Position numbers and translations under genes: made by a program. The notes beneath the pieces are model-generated. The model did not search any database, had not been told where the DNA came from, and saw only the letters and a list, made by a program, of their open reading frames with translations. A stretch of DNA of 64,000 bases from positions 473,179-537,178 of the forward strand of contig JAACJK010000225.1 in NCBI GenBank assembly GCA_013368325.1, in the 5' to 3' direction. Each line of letters begins with the position of its first letter. The stretch's first letter is position 1. This stretch comes from Ephemerocybe angulata (lineage: Eukaryota > Basidiomycota > Agaricomycetes > Agaricales > Psathyrellaceae). This document shows, in pieces, positions 51,487 through 63,440 of this stretch.

Positions 51487-52758
51487 CAGCGGCGCAGGAA
51501 ACAACTGGTTGACCAAGACAGGGCGGGCAACGCACAGCCTCCTCCTCGAACTCAACGACGGCGTGAAGGGTCACGCGATCGTGAAGGAGGTTTCGGGCGC
51601 CGAGGGCGGCGTCGATTGGCTTAAGGGCACATTCAGCCTCGTCATCACACACAATCTCGAGAAGGGGGCTTTGGACCAGCTGTCGTTCAACCAAGCACAG
51701 CGAGTCGCCAAACATCCTGCAACCTTGACCCCGAGGCTTGCGCAGTTTGTTTCCCAGTGCTGGCGGCGTCGAGTATGTGTTTGAGGTGGTGGTTGTGAAT
51801 TAAGCGCCGAATTCAACCGGGCGAACGACATCGACGGCCCGCAGCTCCGGGTTCGCTCTCCGCTGGTCCGGTTCCGTGGTTCATAGTGTTGCTCCAAATC
51901 CTCCCCGATTTGATAGCGACTTTCGTCAGAGCCTGCGCGTCGAACGAAGCAACACTGCACGTCGAGTAAATAAAGATGTATACTGACAGCAGGAATGGTG
52001 ACTCGGATAAGGCTGGGATAAGGCTGAATCGACATAACTCAGTGATGTACACCAGCGGCCATAGCGAGAAGGATAATTTGAGGAGGAGGAGGAGCGAATT
52101 CAACTGCGGCAGGATGGGATTGAAATGACGGGAGAGGGAAAGATTTGGGAGAGAAGTGACAGCATCAAAGAGCGCGACTTGCGAAGTTGTTGCGAAGCGC
52201 GATCGCCGATGACGTATGTTACGTCGGTTCTCGAGCAGAGTCGGCGCTCGCCAACATACCTCTCTCCGCCGAATAGAAGTTCTAGATCTTAGAAAATGAC
52301 ATTTATTAGTAGATACATGTAAGAACTTCGAAATAGCAAGTATAGATTTGGGAGAAGAGATGGAGAAAAGGCTATATATTGTCCCAGGTCCGACATGGGC
52401 CTGTGAGGGCAGACTGTCACATTTACTTCAGCCGTTCTCGGGCTCTCCGCGCAGACGGTCTTCTCACTGGGCCTGTGAACATTTTAACCAACATCGAAGG
52501 AGCTCGAATGTGTGTGATCCCGATCACATACCCGGTTCATTGATCATCCTCATCTAATCATTCAGGTTCGGGCTCGTATATATAAGATCGCGAAAGCCTT
52601 TGGAAAAACTTGTAGCTTCAAGAGTCCCAAGTTCCGTCGAACAACTCAACAGAGCGTGTTAATATCTCTTTCCAGGTCCCAGGGAGAATGCAAAACCCTC
52701 ACAATGGTGGGTCCGCCTAGCGTAATACACTCCAGGATATCTCACATTCAATGTTTCG
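51487..52758. other. No gene confidently recognised
   Basis: Plus and minus frames around 51500-51780 are open in parallel but carry no domain. A TATA-like TATATATAAG lies near 52575-52585 and may belong to a transcript running into the next region. Confidence 0.35.
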
Positions 52759-53976
52759 TTGCGCTCAGAGCTAGAGGTCATTCTAGGCAGTCATGACGAG
52801 CAGACGGCTGAGGCAAGAGCCATTTTCAAAAAATTCATGGCATCTTGCGCAGCTGGGATAGGTGCTAGGAATTTCTTAACCTTTTCGCTGGGGTCTGTCA
52901 CTGAACCTTCTCAAGGTTTGAGTATGAAGGATAGAGAAGGAGTTAATAAAGCATGTCGCCTTCTCAAAGACTCTAAATTGCTCCGACACAACGTTGGCAC
53001 AGTCGTAAACACCTTAGTCGACGAAATCGAAACGGTAAGCGCGTTGGTCGATGTCAGTATGAGTGTCACGCTCATCCAGACCTGCATACGTCTAGCCCGA
53101 GAACAGCGCCTCTTTGCTCGCCGCCCTGCAGTTTTCCCGATACATTTTCCGTTATTACAAAGGCACTCTGGAACCGAGGCGCTCAACAGATTTGGTCGAT
53201 TCCCTCCTTGATCACATCGTCGGCAATGGGTTTATCAAATGCGAGGGTGTGTATCGTGAACGATCCTGCTTTGCAAGCCGCTCACGACGCGCTAGATGTG
53301 AGCCTCGAAAACCGACACCTTTCCGCCGAGCTTCTCAGCTTGTTATACTGCAATGGCGTCTTAGGTTGCGAACACTGTGAGTTGTTTAAAGTGCTTACCG
53401 CCTGTGACTCACTCGCAGTTGTAGTCGTGACACTGCGCTTCCCCCTTTGCGAGCTGGTCGACCTCATCGAGACAGCACACAGTGTTGAAAAAGGAACGCT
53501 TGGAAACGCTCTTATTAGGCTGCTTGTTGGTCAAATCCCTTTGATCTTCGCTGGCGTCGCTGACCATTTATTAGGGAGCCATGGGTTTCTTTGCAAGAGA
53601 GTGAGGGGCCGAAATCGAACTTTTGGTCCAATTTTTCATCTATGCGTTAGAAAACCGGATCCCAAGAACCAGGTCCTTTGGAAGGCGAATCAGCGAAGTA
53701 TTGAGGGAAGTCGGTGAGGGATTCGACCTATTCGACGTGCAAAAGGTCGATTCACTAATACTTTGAAGATGAACCCCTAGGCACTCATGACCTTTTGAAG
53801 TACCTGATGCAAGACATCCTCGTTATGGGGAAAGATAGAGTGGTCCTATTTCACGAAGAGACTAGCAGCCTTATCGACGTTGTGACGAAGACACTAGTTG
53901 AGAAAGGGAAACCCGTAGAGGTGAGCGCTACAACCACGGTCCATAGAATGATGCCAACAATCTTTAGAGTAAGAAA
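52759..53976 (+). other. Possibly decayed gene upstream of the F-box gene
   Basis: Consecutive plus-strand frames with helical, coding-like composition change register near 53100-53210 and again near 53720-53790: GVNKACRLLKDSKLLRHNVG and VNTLVDEIETVSALVDVSMS; then HLSAELLSLLYCNGVLGCEH; then DRVVLFHEETSSLIDVVTK. No splice signals convincingly explain the shifts. No family recognised. It may be a pseudogene or an N-terminal part of the neighbouring gene. Confidence 0.35.
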
Positions 53977-55479
53977 ATGGATCTGCGCCTTCTTAGGCTT
54001 CTGCTCAATGCGGTGTCGACTTCGAGCGCTTTGGCTGATGGAATAGACATCTCGACGCGATTGAAAAGCATCCGTTTGACGATAGGAGACTCTTCGAAGA
54101 CCGGCCAAGCGATAACAAGGTACATCTCGGCGGCCGTTTCGAATCCTGCGGCTGCACCATCTCTCTCAGGCTGGCGACTACCAATCGAGATCACTGGCGA
54201 AATCATATCCCTCGTCGTTTCCCATGGCTTTAAGGATTACGATGCCAGGCGCGAATTGATCGACCTAACCTTGGTCTGTCAGGCATGGCGCACAGCGGCA
54301 CTCTGCAGCAAGGAGCTCTGGTCTGCCATTTCAATCGTGGTGCTGCCGTGCCACTGCATACGCGCTATGAACGGTGGTAAAGAAGACGCTGATACATTTG
54401 AGAGAGTCGTAGCCTGGCTCGGGCGCTCGGGCGGTATGAAAAAGGGATTGGACCTTTCATCCGGACTGGGTGCATGTTTCGATGAAAATCACCTGCAGGA
54501 ACTACCGAATTACGTCTTGAGACTTTTGACGGAAGGCCCCTCCCTCCACACCCTCGATTTAGTCGTCAGCAGTCTGAAGTCCCTCCGAGCATGGGCGACC
54601 TTGATGAAGTTGTACGACCCGGTGCCGACCCAAGGTCGCTCGTGGGATGGTATTCGATCGCTGACTATCGACCTCGATAACCCATATCCCAACCAATGGG
54701 ATGAATTTCAGAGTTCCGCTGAGTTCGCTTTCCGTTTTCTACCTCCTCTGACGGCCTTAGACCTCCAGTTACCGTCACGCTGTGCCTTTCCGAGCGACGC
54801 AACGGCGGCGAACGGCGCATTCCGGATCCCACTCAACACTTCGCGCCACCTTACGGAGCTGTCCATCAAGTGGGATTGGGAAGGTCCTCAATTATTGCAG
54901 CTCCTCAGCGAGTGCCATAACTTGAAGGACCTCACCATCGACCTTGCTCACTCCCAGATTCCCGCGACCGAAGTCGAGCGCGCTACAACACAGGGACATC
55001 CCATCCTGCTTCCTAGGCTTAAGAGGATGACCTTGAAACAATCCGACGGCGATTTTCTCGTTTACATCCGAGCGCCCTTCCTGGAAGAACTCGATCTCCA
55101 AGTCGATGTATGGCATGTGTCATACGGTCCATTGGCCCCAGTAAATGTCCTTCGGTTTCTTCGCCAAAGCAAGGTCACCGAATCCATCGGAACGCTCAAG
55201 ATCCGTAACCTCGACACTCCTACCTTCCAGTTGCGTGTGCTTCTTTCAGCTCTCCCTTCCATTTCACATCTGTCTTTGGACGACGTGGACTTCGATCCCG
55301 CCGAACTTTTCCCTCTCGTCGGTAGCGCCTCCAATCAGGGCCCCATTCTGCCAAAACTTCGAACCTTCGAGCTCTTTCGCCTCTGGCGATCGTTTGATCT
55401 CGAAGCTGTGAAGCGTTACTTCGCGTCGCTACTAGAAACTTCAAAATGCACATTGATTGCTTCTTTCAAGGGACAATGA
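53977..55479 (+). CDS. F-box / leucine-rich-repeat protein
   Basis: A single frame of 500 residues. A short helical lead is followed by the F-box at about residues 63-112 (GWRLPIEITGEIISLVVSHG then LVCQAWRTAALCSKELWSAI) and irregular leucine-rich repeats (SLHTLDLVVSSLKSLRAW, HLTELSIKWDWEGPQLLQLL, SISHLSLDDVDFDPAELFPL). The WDWEG block also occurs in the F-box gene at 1.7-3.4 kb, so the two are probably paralogues. It is a likely SCF adaptor of unknown target. The start codon is uncertain because coding-like sequence continues upstream. Confidence 0.8.
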   Translation: MDLRLLRLLLNAVSTSSALADGIDISTRLKSIRLTIGDSSKTGQAITRYISAAVSNPAAAPSLSGWRLPIEITGEIISLVVSHGFKDYDARRELIDLTLVCQAWRTAALCSKELWSAISIVVLPCHCIRAMNGGKEDADTFERVVAWLGRSGGMKKGLDLSSGLGACFDENHLQELPNYVLRLLTEGPSLHTLDLVVSSLKSLRAWATLMKLYDPVPTQGRSWDGIRSLTIDLDNPYPNQWDEFQSSAEFAFRFLPPLTALDLQLPSRCAFPSDATAANGAFRIPLNTSRHLTELSIKWDWEGPQLLQLLSECHNLKDLTIDLAHSQIPATEVERATTQGHPILLPRLKRMTLKQSDGDFLVYIRAPFLEELDLQVDVWHVSYGPLAPVNVLRFLRQSKVTESIGTLKIRNLDTPTFQLRVLLSALPSISHLSLDDVDFDPAELFPLVGSASNQGPILPKLRTFELFRLWRSFDLEAVKRYFASLLETSKCTLIASFKGQ

Positions 55480-56379
55480 GTGGAGGTAGAATGACAGCCC
55501 TTCTTGTTTCCAGTTGCTCAGTGGCCTACGGTTCTCCGGTTTGTATCATTATTACTTATATTATGTACATTGTTCAAGTAATAGTGCGTCTGAACATGGA
55601 ATTGACCTCGTCATCTTGAATTGTATCATCCAAACGATCAGGTCAGCCCAATGCAGACTGTCACTTATTGAACAATCTATCACCTCTACCTTACATCGTA
55701 TGCAGTCCTGAGCCGAATCGGCTTCGCCCGCGTGATTGCAGTGTGCTCAGTGCTCGCCAACCGCCATCCAACATCGGCCACCCGCCTTGCGATGGTCTGG
55801 ATGCTGGCGGAGGACGTGAGTGAGCTGCGGCTATGCATGGCTGGCCTCTGATATTGTGAGTACGATATCGTGCGTATTGGGGTCGATTTTACTCACCCGC
55901 AGTCCACCGCTCACATTGGACATCCCGCATCCGATTCATTAGCGCCCACCGCCGCCGCCACCGACCACCATCACCACTTGCATTATGGGCATGCTAGCAT
56001 GCCATTTACGAGTCAAACCTAAGGTACAGGCAGACTCGTCACTCAACTGAGGAGGAGGGATTTGATAAAGGGGTTCGATAGATACATGTAGTTCGTAAGA
56101 TAGCTGGCAGGCTAAGGAGTGTAGCGAAGCGTCTACGACTGTTCGCCGTACTAGGACAAGCTAGGGCAGAGAGGTCGCGTGATTGACACGGTCACGCGCG
56201 TCACGTTTTGCCTGGCCGCGCGTTCGATTCGTTCGTGGGACCGTTGGTCCTTGCTTTCTTCCTCATCGTCCGCTTGTCCAGCAAGCGCATACATTTGTAC
56301 AGATCGCTGCGATCTTCGGATTTTCGTCTCCCGCCCGCCCACGCCTAGTGTCTGGTGATTCACGGATCCAGCGCAGCTG
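55480..56379. other. No gene recognised
   Basis: No supported coding region. A short GCCACCGCCGCCACCG-like low-complexity stretch lies near 55946-55965. Confidence 0.4.
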
Positions 56380-56660
56380 GTGTCTCCGGAGTTTCGACTC
56401 GGTCTTCTCATCCGTGTACCTCTCTCAGACGCTCTGGTCTTCGGTTGTGAGTGGCCTCGAAATGCTTCGACGCCAAGGTCACCTTGCGCAGTCTCTCGCG
56501 CTCGATCTCAGCCAGCAGAGGCCTCAGATCGACTTAGGCGCCAGAGGGCTTTTAGCGCCTGTGCGTGACCATGGGACCCCGTCCCGAGCTCGGGATCCCG
56601 ACTCACCGCCAGCCCCTCGCGCCTGCGCGCCGCCGAAGCCGCCCCCCAACCCACGAAACT
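56380..56660 (+). pseudogene. F-box/LRR gene fragment (tentative)
   Basis: The plus-strand reading SVYLSQTLWSSVVSGLEMLR then GHLAQSLALDLSQQRPQID resembles the stretch after a mushroom F-box (TPALWSSV..L..W..R.G..PLSLSL). No F-box precedes it and the sequence decays into a proline-rich frame, so it is at best a remnant. Confidence 0.3.
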
Positions 56661-57753
56661 AGGATCCAACAAGTGTTTGGATATTCGTTTCGATGGTCTC
56701 TCTTTCTCGAGTGTCCCGCACTCTTCGTTCACCCGCTGCTCCTCGTTCACGAGTTCTTTGTCTCAGGATCATCTGGGTCCGTTTCCCTGACATCGGAAGA
56801 TCTCACTCTCGAAGTGTGTTTCCAGGATCGTTTCGTCTGAGGCCTTGTGCCCCGTTCTGCTCAGGAGAAATTGAGCTTACCTTCGACATGATGTCACTCA
56901 AGTGTCGTCCCCTTGGATCTTCGGATCTAGACGGTTCGGAGATCAATTTCTCCTATTCCGCAGGCTCACGATCTACCTAGCTGGTATGCAGAAATGTGTT
57001 AGAATTTAATTGGCAGTCGGTGTCAAAGAGAAATGCATGGGAAGGCCCGAACGAGATAATACTAGAAAAGTAAGGGGGAGGGGAAGGATTGACGGTCCAG
57101 TATACATTTAGGCGACTACTCAGGCATAATACGGGCAGTGGCTCCCAGGAAAGGTGGGCTCTGAGTAACACAAGATACAAATGCGACGGCCGCACGACGA
57201 GTGGAGAACTTGATGGTAATGTGGTTGTCAATTGACTTCTCTGAATATACGACCGACGATCTGGTAAGCAGGAGATCGTTATACCCCGCTATAACGTCAC
57301 AATAGCAGAAGTGGGGTCGGTATTGCTGGTTAAGTCGGGATGAGGGCGTACATCACAACCGTTGGACGCTCGCTCGATCATCCGGAATTTGCCTGCTGTC
57401 ACGGACTGAGCGGTACGGCGAGCTACGGGGAGTATGTGAGTGAGATGCGCGGATGGCGAGGGAGACGATGGAGAATTATGTGCACGCGTGGTTGGGCGCT
57501 GACAGGAGTCGGAAGGGAAGGAAAATGTGGAAGGAAAAGCTGTCGAATGGTTGGATGAATGCGCAACGGAACCCCGAACGGCATCCGTTGAGCCGTTCCA
57601 CGAGTCCAGCTGGTCTCGGAGTCTGCTTCGTGATGAGGGTCCGTATGCTCGATGTTTATCGGAATTACACGCGACGTCTTCAACGTGCTCACTACCAGAT
57701 ACGAGAAAGGTGGACTTGAAATAAAAGTACGAGTCAGTATAGTTCATAACCTG
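56661..57753. other. No gene confidently recognised
   Basis: Several overlapping frames on both strands, none with a domain. Parallel open frames near 57340-57720 have no codon or domain signal that would let me choose one. Confidence 0.35.
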
Positions 57754-58654
57754 TCAGATGACATGAAGAATTACCGTAGACGACGTCGTACCGGGACCAA
57801 CTGGCCTGCAAGATGCCACCGGGAGAGCAGCGCCATCGTTTGGATCCGCCAGAAGAGGGTGTTTAGAGAAGTAAGCCCACTCAGATCGAGCAAGAGGTTT
57901 GGCTTTGAAGTTGTCAACCACCCAGTATGTGAGGTTTGGTACGGGGAGCCCATAGATGTCCTCGTCGTAATGGATACCCTCCAGTGATAGCGGCTTCTTA
58001 AACTTGAGTCGACGTCCCTTCCGACGATCGTACATGAAAGGGTAGTCCTTGATCATGCTGCCGACGTCCTCGTTGTCGTCGTAGTCCTCAGTCCTGTGTT
58101 TTCCATTTTCCCTACTAGGAGCATGATGGTTTTGTCCTCGGCATGATCTCGTGGTAGCTCTAAGGCTTGTGGGTTGGCACATCCTCAATGTACACTTCCT
58201 CAAACCACTCCCATGGAAACTTTGGTGCCTTTTCACCGGGTTTAAGAGGCTTTCCAGATATTGCAGGAGGTAGCCAGAAAGAAATGCCGGCTTCAGTATG
58301 GAGCTTGGGCCTGTCTTTAGCGGAGGAAGAGAGTGTCGATTTCGTGTTCGAAGAGGAGAGGTTGGTTGGCGAAATCCTCTGATCACTGCACCGAATGTTT
58401 TCTACTCCAGTTGCACAGTCAAGGGTGTTTTCCCTGTTCGAAGACGGCTGCATCTCGGTGTTGTCCCACCTCCACGCATCGGCCCACCCCCTCTCCGAGC
58501 TCAACGACGGCTGCGTCTCGGTGTTGTCCCACCTCCACGCATCGGCCCACCCCCTCTCCGAGCTCAACGACGTCGGCTCTTTATCCTCCCATGACCAAAC
58601 TGAGGCAGAACCGCCTGCATCCCAATCTTCTTTGCCGCCGGGAGGGTGAGGCAT
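57754..58654 (-). CDS. Unidentified protein with two 21-residue tandem repeats
   Basis: ATG at 58654 (MPHPPGGKEDWDAGG). Exon 1 runs to about 58188 and contains two units LSSERGWADAWRWDNTExQPS, then SGKPLKPGEKAPKFPWEWFE. A GTACAT..CCTAG intron of about 70 nt restores frame into RENGKHRTEDYDDNEDVGSM and KFKKPLSLEGIHYDEDIYGL. It ends around 57754, perhaps with a further small intron. It resembles hypothetical mushroom proteins with a KFKKPxSL motif, also seen in the 62.2-62.9 kb gene (VKFKKPSAIG). No catalytic motif. The upstream TTATTTAAG near 58737-58745 could be the TATA box. Confidence 0.5.
58443..58568. repeat. Two tandem 63-bp repeats inside a coding region
   Basis: Units 58443-58505 and 58506-58568 differ by one or two bases and encode the repeated 21-residue unit on the minus strand. 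A third, very short partial unit follows. Confidence 0.9.
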
Positions 58655-59056
58655 CGCAGGGTTTACTTGGTGTTGTGAAGAGGTAACGAAGCGTGTTGTG
58701 CAACGAGGGTATCCTAGCAAGGTAAGGTGATGAGAGTGTTATTTAAGGCGCTAGAAAACGAAGCTATATCTAAGATAAGCGTGAACAAACAGAGGCAGCT
58801 CACAGCCTCTAAGAATTGCCGCGCGGGTGATCATTCTTCGTACACCGTACGAACGCAACGACGAACCTCAAGTGGAACGAATGTTTTCCCTAGTTTCGAA
58901 CCAGCCACGTTGCATCTGGGAAGACACTCCCATGGATAGGTAGATGCACGACACGCTATATACTCTTGAATATACTTTTTCCAGACGACGAGCTGACACG
59001 GTCTGGACGCCCTCTGTCAAGCCCAGGAGACGGTACTGCATGAGGCAAGAGCGAAA

Positions 59057-59533
59057 TTGGTCATGCCGAAAGCGATCCAGAAGGTCATCTTCAGGCCTTG
59101 GATCTTACTCAAAATCCACCGGTCGCCCCGAATCGAAGCGACTTCCTCGTATTGGTCAAATATTCTACCGACCGCCATTGCCTTAGACCCGTCGTTCATG
59201 GATCCAGACCGCCTTTCGCGAGTGGACAGCCTGGAAATGAGCGACAGTGGAATATGGATCGACTGGATCACGTCGAAAAAGCCTTATCCACCAATTAACC
59301 CATTCTACCAAGGAGACCTGCAGTACTCCTGGCGCTTCCGAGTCCCCGGCAAGGTGCCTGATTGTTGGTGGAAGCAGGCTTTCGACGCACCTGGGAGCTG
59401 TCTGGAAGCTGACGGAGGGTTGAACCCGAGGACCGGCGTCTCAACGAGGTGGGGGATGCCATGCTTTCGTTGGCGACCATGGTCATCAAAAGACCAAGGA
59501 CAGGACATAAAGGAGTGGATGCGCTGTGAATAG
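59057..59533 (+). CDS. Hypothetical protein, unassigned
   Basis: A plus-strand frame of up to 158 codons with plausible composition: YWSNILPTAIALDPSFMDPD, SGIWIDWITSKKPYPPINPF, WSSKDQGQDIKEWMRCE. A second frame at 59526-59744 (VGNWDLDLGATEVKKLRDGS) could be another exon or gene. No domain recognised, and the true start and intron positions are unknown. Confidence 0.3.
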   Translation: MVMPKAIQKVIFRPWILLKIHRSPRIEATSSYWSNILPTAIALDPSFMDPDRLSRVDSLEMSDSGIWIDWITSKKPYPPINPFYQGDLQYSWRFRVPGKVPDCWWKQAFDAPGSCLEADGGLNPRTGVSTRWGMPCFRWRPWSSKDQGQDIKEWMRCE

Positions 59534-59744
59534 CATTTCAACGAGTGTGGGGGTGGGAAACTGGGATCTGGATCTGGGAGCGACAGAAGTCAAAAAGTTG
59601 AGAGATGGGTCTCTCCTTCCGGTTGGATTATATATTCGTGCCACGAGCGAACATGCTGTCGCTGAGATAACGGAATATTGTACCGACAATTTCTCTGTCA
59701 TAAAACCATTTTTGTTGTGCCTTCCTAAATCATCACCGAGATAG

Positions 59745-59989
59745 TGGGCAACGCCGAATCGTGTTAAATCTCTGCCCCGGAGAATTCCTCCTCACTCGGG
59801 ATTCGTACAGCATCGCATACAACGATGTGTTTAGAACGACCGTCACTTCCAGTCGCGACAGAGACCATGTACCGATAGAGTACGACGGATACGTGATTCC
59901 ATACATTCAATCCAAACAAACACCACATCCGTAAACCTAAATACCAGGTAAATACCATAGATAAGCGGGACGACCCAGACTCACACTAC
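59745..59989. other. No gene recognised
   Basis: Short frames only; sits between the unassigned plus-strand ORFs and the 3' end of the DUF1996 gene. Confidence 0.35.
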
Positions 59990-61707
59990 GCCGGAGCCGC
60001 AGTCATAATCGCTGGGCCCACAGTACTCGTAGCGGTCTCAGTCCGCTGTCGACGTAGCATTGCAGTTCGGCGCCAAGGTATGTGTACCTGGTCCATCATA
60101 GCACACACTCCATGGCGGAACAATCAGCTCGGGGTCCGCAATAGGAAGAGGCGCGTCAGTAATCGTCGTCGCCACGGCTGTCACAGTTCTGGACCGGCGT
60201 CGCTGGTTCGGGTCCAGCCTGAATGGGGTTGCATCCAGTAAGCCTATCGAGGTCTAAAGTTGAAGGTGTACCGTAACGTAGTATTAGCATGAGTTCCGAA
60301 TGGTGAGCGACGGCGGATGGGGGGAATAGATGGTGTTATACGCACATTGGCTCTCGGTGACCTCCTCGACTTTGATGGCTGTCTGCACCTGTTCATCTCC
60401 TCGGTGCTTTGCCAGGTCAGGACAGGGCAGTCTGCGGGGATGCCGCTTCCAGTGAGGCACGTGTCCATCGCATGCTTGAGCGAGTCGCCTTCCCATCCGA
60501 AGACGTAGTCGGCGTGTTGTCCGTACCCAGTGCTGCATCATAAAACCGTAAGTTCGAGATTATGAGACGAGGGTGGACGAAAGGTGCTCACGGATCGCCC
60601 ATACTGAAGACAAATGGCTGGGTGCCGTCCTCGGACCAGAGCTCGGCGTGTTGAATGGGCGAGTGTCCCAGACGATCTCCATGAAGAGGATGGGGAGGCG
60701 CACAGGGTGCGAGGCGGGGCAGTCTGTGCCGAAGAACTGGAGCCCGTCTGACCCGGGAGTACCTTCAGGTGCGCGACGTGGCTCTAGACCTCGAGTTAGT
60801 ATACCTTGGCCGAACCTAAGCAAAGCCGTACATACCGAATGGTCAGGTGGGTCGAGGTTGATGCCGTCCCAGCACCTGGCCATCGTATCAGAGATTCAGT
60901 CGCAAAGTCAGGGGTCGACGGTACGTACCGAGGGAAGAGAAATTCGACCGGATACCTCCAGTGGCACTGGTTCGGCGGGGAACCCGACGGTATCTTGAGG
61001 GCGTTTCCGGGGCTGCCAAATGGATCGGGGTCGTCACCCTGGAAGCAGCTGAAGGTGACGGCCTTGACCAGTCTTCCCTGCGGAATGTTATCTGGCGGCG
61101 CATGGGGTCACCGAGGATCATACGGAAGCCCTGAAGAATGGAAGTAGTCGTCAGCACGGGACTCTGAAAACGATAGTAATCTAAGTGCACCTTCTGGAAA
61201 GGCACGATATTGAGGTTCTTCGTCGGCGCCTGAGGCTGGAAGTAGTAGATTGTCATGCCGCCGATTGGAGACCAGGGCCGGTGTTGTGATTCGCCATTTG
61301 ATTACCTACATAAGATAATATAATCCGGAACCAGATATCGCCAAGAGGACGTACTCGGATATACGACCCATTCAGGTGCTTGAAGTATAGAACGGCGGTC
61401 CAGTAGTTCGACTTGTCTTCAACAACGCGGCATGTTGTACACGTCGAGGTTGCTGCAAGGTCGATGCTTGGGTCCATGGAGAGATTGAATCTACCGAGAT
61501 GTTAGTTCGGGTGCGCCGGCGGGCGGGGAAAGTCAGTCGTACGCATTCTGGAGGTGGGATTGATATTCGGTTAGCTTCTGTGCACGTTGAGGGACGACTG
61601 CTACCCACTCCTCCGACAATCTGGTGCAAGTGAGGAGAAACTTGACCGGCTCCCACATCAGACGCCTTATTAGGCCGCTGATGCCCATCATACTCTGGGC
61701 CTAACAA
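59990..61707 (-). CDS. DUF1996 domain protein (secreted fungal family)
   Basis: A minus-strand multi-exon gene carrying DUF1996 landmarks in order: GQVSPHLHQIVGG near 61620-61660, TSTCTTCRVVEDKSNYWTAV near 61390-61450, LYFKHLNGSYIR, MANHNTGPGLQ and GGMTIYYFQPQAPTKNLNIV near 61215-61290, GFRMILGDPMRRQ near 61090-61130, CWDGINLDPPDHSV near 60840-60880, and GDSLKHAMDTCLTG near 60450-60490. Introns of about 50-60 nt separate them. Family knowledge: these proteins are usually secreted, often with a WSC domain, and their biochemical role is unsettled. The first exon with a signal peptide was not found and the 61470-61610 segment is poorly matched, so the 5' part may be decayed. An ordinary fungal gene. 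Confidence 0.8.
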
Positions 61708-62063
61708 GGCATAATTTCAGTGTTTTCTCTATGCCCCGATACCTCCTCAATACCGTCTGGACTTTACACCTCAGGTACGTCCAGCTAGCTCACCGGGTTA
61801 CCGGCTATGTGAGCTCGATGTTCCGACCGTGTCACCGCATTCCGACCGCGTCACCGAGGGTTGGTCATCGCCATCAACGGTGATCAAACCCTTCGCTCAT
61901 CGTCGCCGAGGTGCTTTGACATGTAGCTCACCACCACCAACCAGCCCCACTGCTCAATGTTGCTCGCCCGATCCTGGCGTGCCAAGTTCCAACTGCTACG
62001 CTGGGCTTTCGCCCTCACCATTCTTCGTGACCGTTAAGCGCGCTGCCTGGCTGTAGGCATTCA

Positions 62064-62258
62064 ACAAAGCTTGCGCACCACAACATCTCACTCTGACGAC
62101 GGCGTTCCACGACGGAGACCGGGGGCCTGGGCAGGCAATGAATGGGATGGAGGGTGTCACACAAAGCTTGCGCACCACAACATCTCACTCTGACGACGGC
62201 GTTCCACGACGGAGACCGGGGGACCTGGGCAGGCAATGAATGGGATGGAGGGTGTCAC
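62064..62258. repeat. Two tandem repeats of about 97 bp
   Basis: Units 62064-62160 and 62161-62258 are almost identical (both start ACAAAGCTTGCGCACCACAA; one inserted A distinguishes them). The proximal unit forms the C-terminal coding end of the gene that follows on the minus strand and the distal one lies beyond its stop, so the duplication probably altered that gene's end. Confidence 0.9.
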
Positions 62259-62873
62259 AGATAGTAGTACTACAATCGCCAACTTCCTCATCGTCGCTGC
62301 CATTCTCGTCGTCGTCGTCGTGATCGGAATCTTCGATCGTAGCCCGACTCTTGGGGAGCTGCTTTCCAAGGGACTTCAGTCTCTTCTTCACCGGCAACTC
62401 GTTCTCCTTGTTAGCACCTCCAACTGACCGCTTTCGCTTCGACTGGGTCCCCTTCTTCGAACCTGCATCGCTTCGAGTGGCTCGTTCCGGTCGCTTCGCC
62501 GTGTTTGCAAGTTCCTTCATGTCTGCCGCAGAGATCTTCTCCCATCGTAAGTCCTTCGCAAGGAGTGCCCCGTGAATGATGGTCAAATCGCTAATTGCCC
62601 CGATTGCAGACGGCTTCTTGAACTTCACTCGAGCGACAGGCCAGCCTACCAGTTGGAACCCGTAGCGGAGGCGAACGTCGACATCGTAATTCTTGTATTT
62701 TACGGCTGCCGTCGATATCCCCGTCGCCTCCTCTGGAACACGGTACGTCGGTCAGCATGCATCAAGGAGCCATGGAGGGCTGAGGGAACGTACGTAGACC
62801 TGCGTTGATTATATTACTGATTTCAGCCTGCAACGTGCCCGCCTTCGATTTCTTCTTCGCCGCTACCGCCATC
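62185..62873 (-). CDS. Transposon-associated-type hypothetical protein (VGWP motif)
   Basis: ATG at 62873. A short first exon (MAVAAKKKSKAGTLQAEISN..) and an intron of about 65 nt lead in frame into a second exon: KYKNYDVDVRLRYGFQLVGW then PVARVKFKKPSAIGAISDL, with LRWEKISAADMKEL after it. The tail is basic then acidic (KRKRSVGGANKENELPVKKR; DSDHDDDDENGSDDEE). The pattern LxYGxxLVGWP..xFxxPS is one I know from many Agaricomycete hypothetical proteins that accompany transposons. A role is not known. The last about 20 residues lie in the 97-bp repeat and are probably not original. Confidence 0.6.
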
Positions 62874-63440
62874 GGTAAGTCTTATGAATAGCGTTGAAAG
62901 GAAGGAAATCATGTCCCCTCATAATAAATTCCACATTTTACTGATCGGCGGCGGCCCGAGAAGCATGAAACCTGTCGGAGGCACGAACGAGAAGGAGAAT
63001 GACTGGGCTAACGAAAGATATTTAACACACCTGAACTCCCCAGTCGACTGCACTAGGGACGCCGACTGCGACGTCCGCGTCTGCCTACCTGACCTATATG
63101 AGCGTGGTCTCAAGGTTCGAGGCCCCGGGTCGGATCTATCGGATTATGAATATTTCAAACTCCGCCACAATGTATCTGGGCGTCTATCACTCTTCGGCGC
63201 TTCTAGGATGGTCTTCATGCTGCCCTATTTATTTCATCTACATTGTTGAAGGATTCACTAGAGGTCAGTTCAGTTCATTGGGAGCCCAATATTTGTTACT
63301 TGGCTCATTGTGATAACCAATGGAGTTGCAAAACAACTATACGCACTCCCTTGGCTAACATGAATACGCAATGCCAGGTCATCGATGGCAAAGGTCAAGT
63401 CTTTCACTTACTTCTTTTTATCACCATTCTTTCCTATATT
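62874..63440. other. No gene confidently recognised
   Basis: Frames such as 62884-63249 are open but have no domain. GCCAGGTCATCGATGGCAA near 63374-63392 also occurs at about 50729-50747, upstream of the other small membrane-protein gene. It lies at a comparable position ahead of that gene, so the two loci may share ancestry. Confidence 0.4.

Noticed and set aside
50600..52100. Additional transposon remnants
   Set aside because: No transposase motif, terminal inverted repeats or target-site duplication could be seen.
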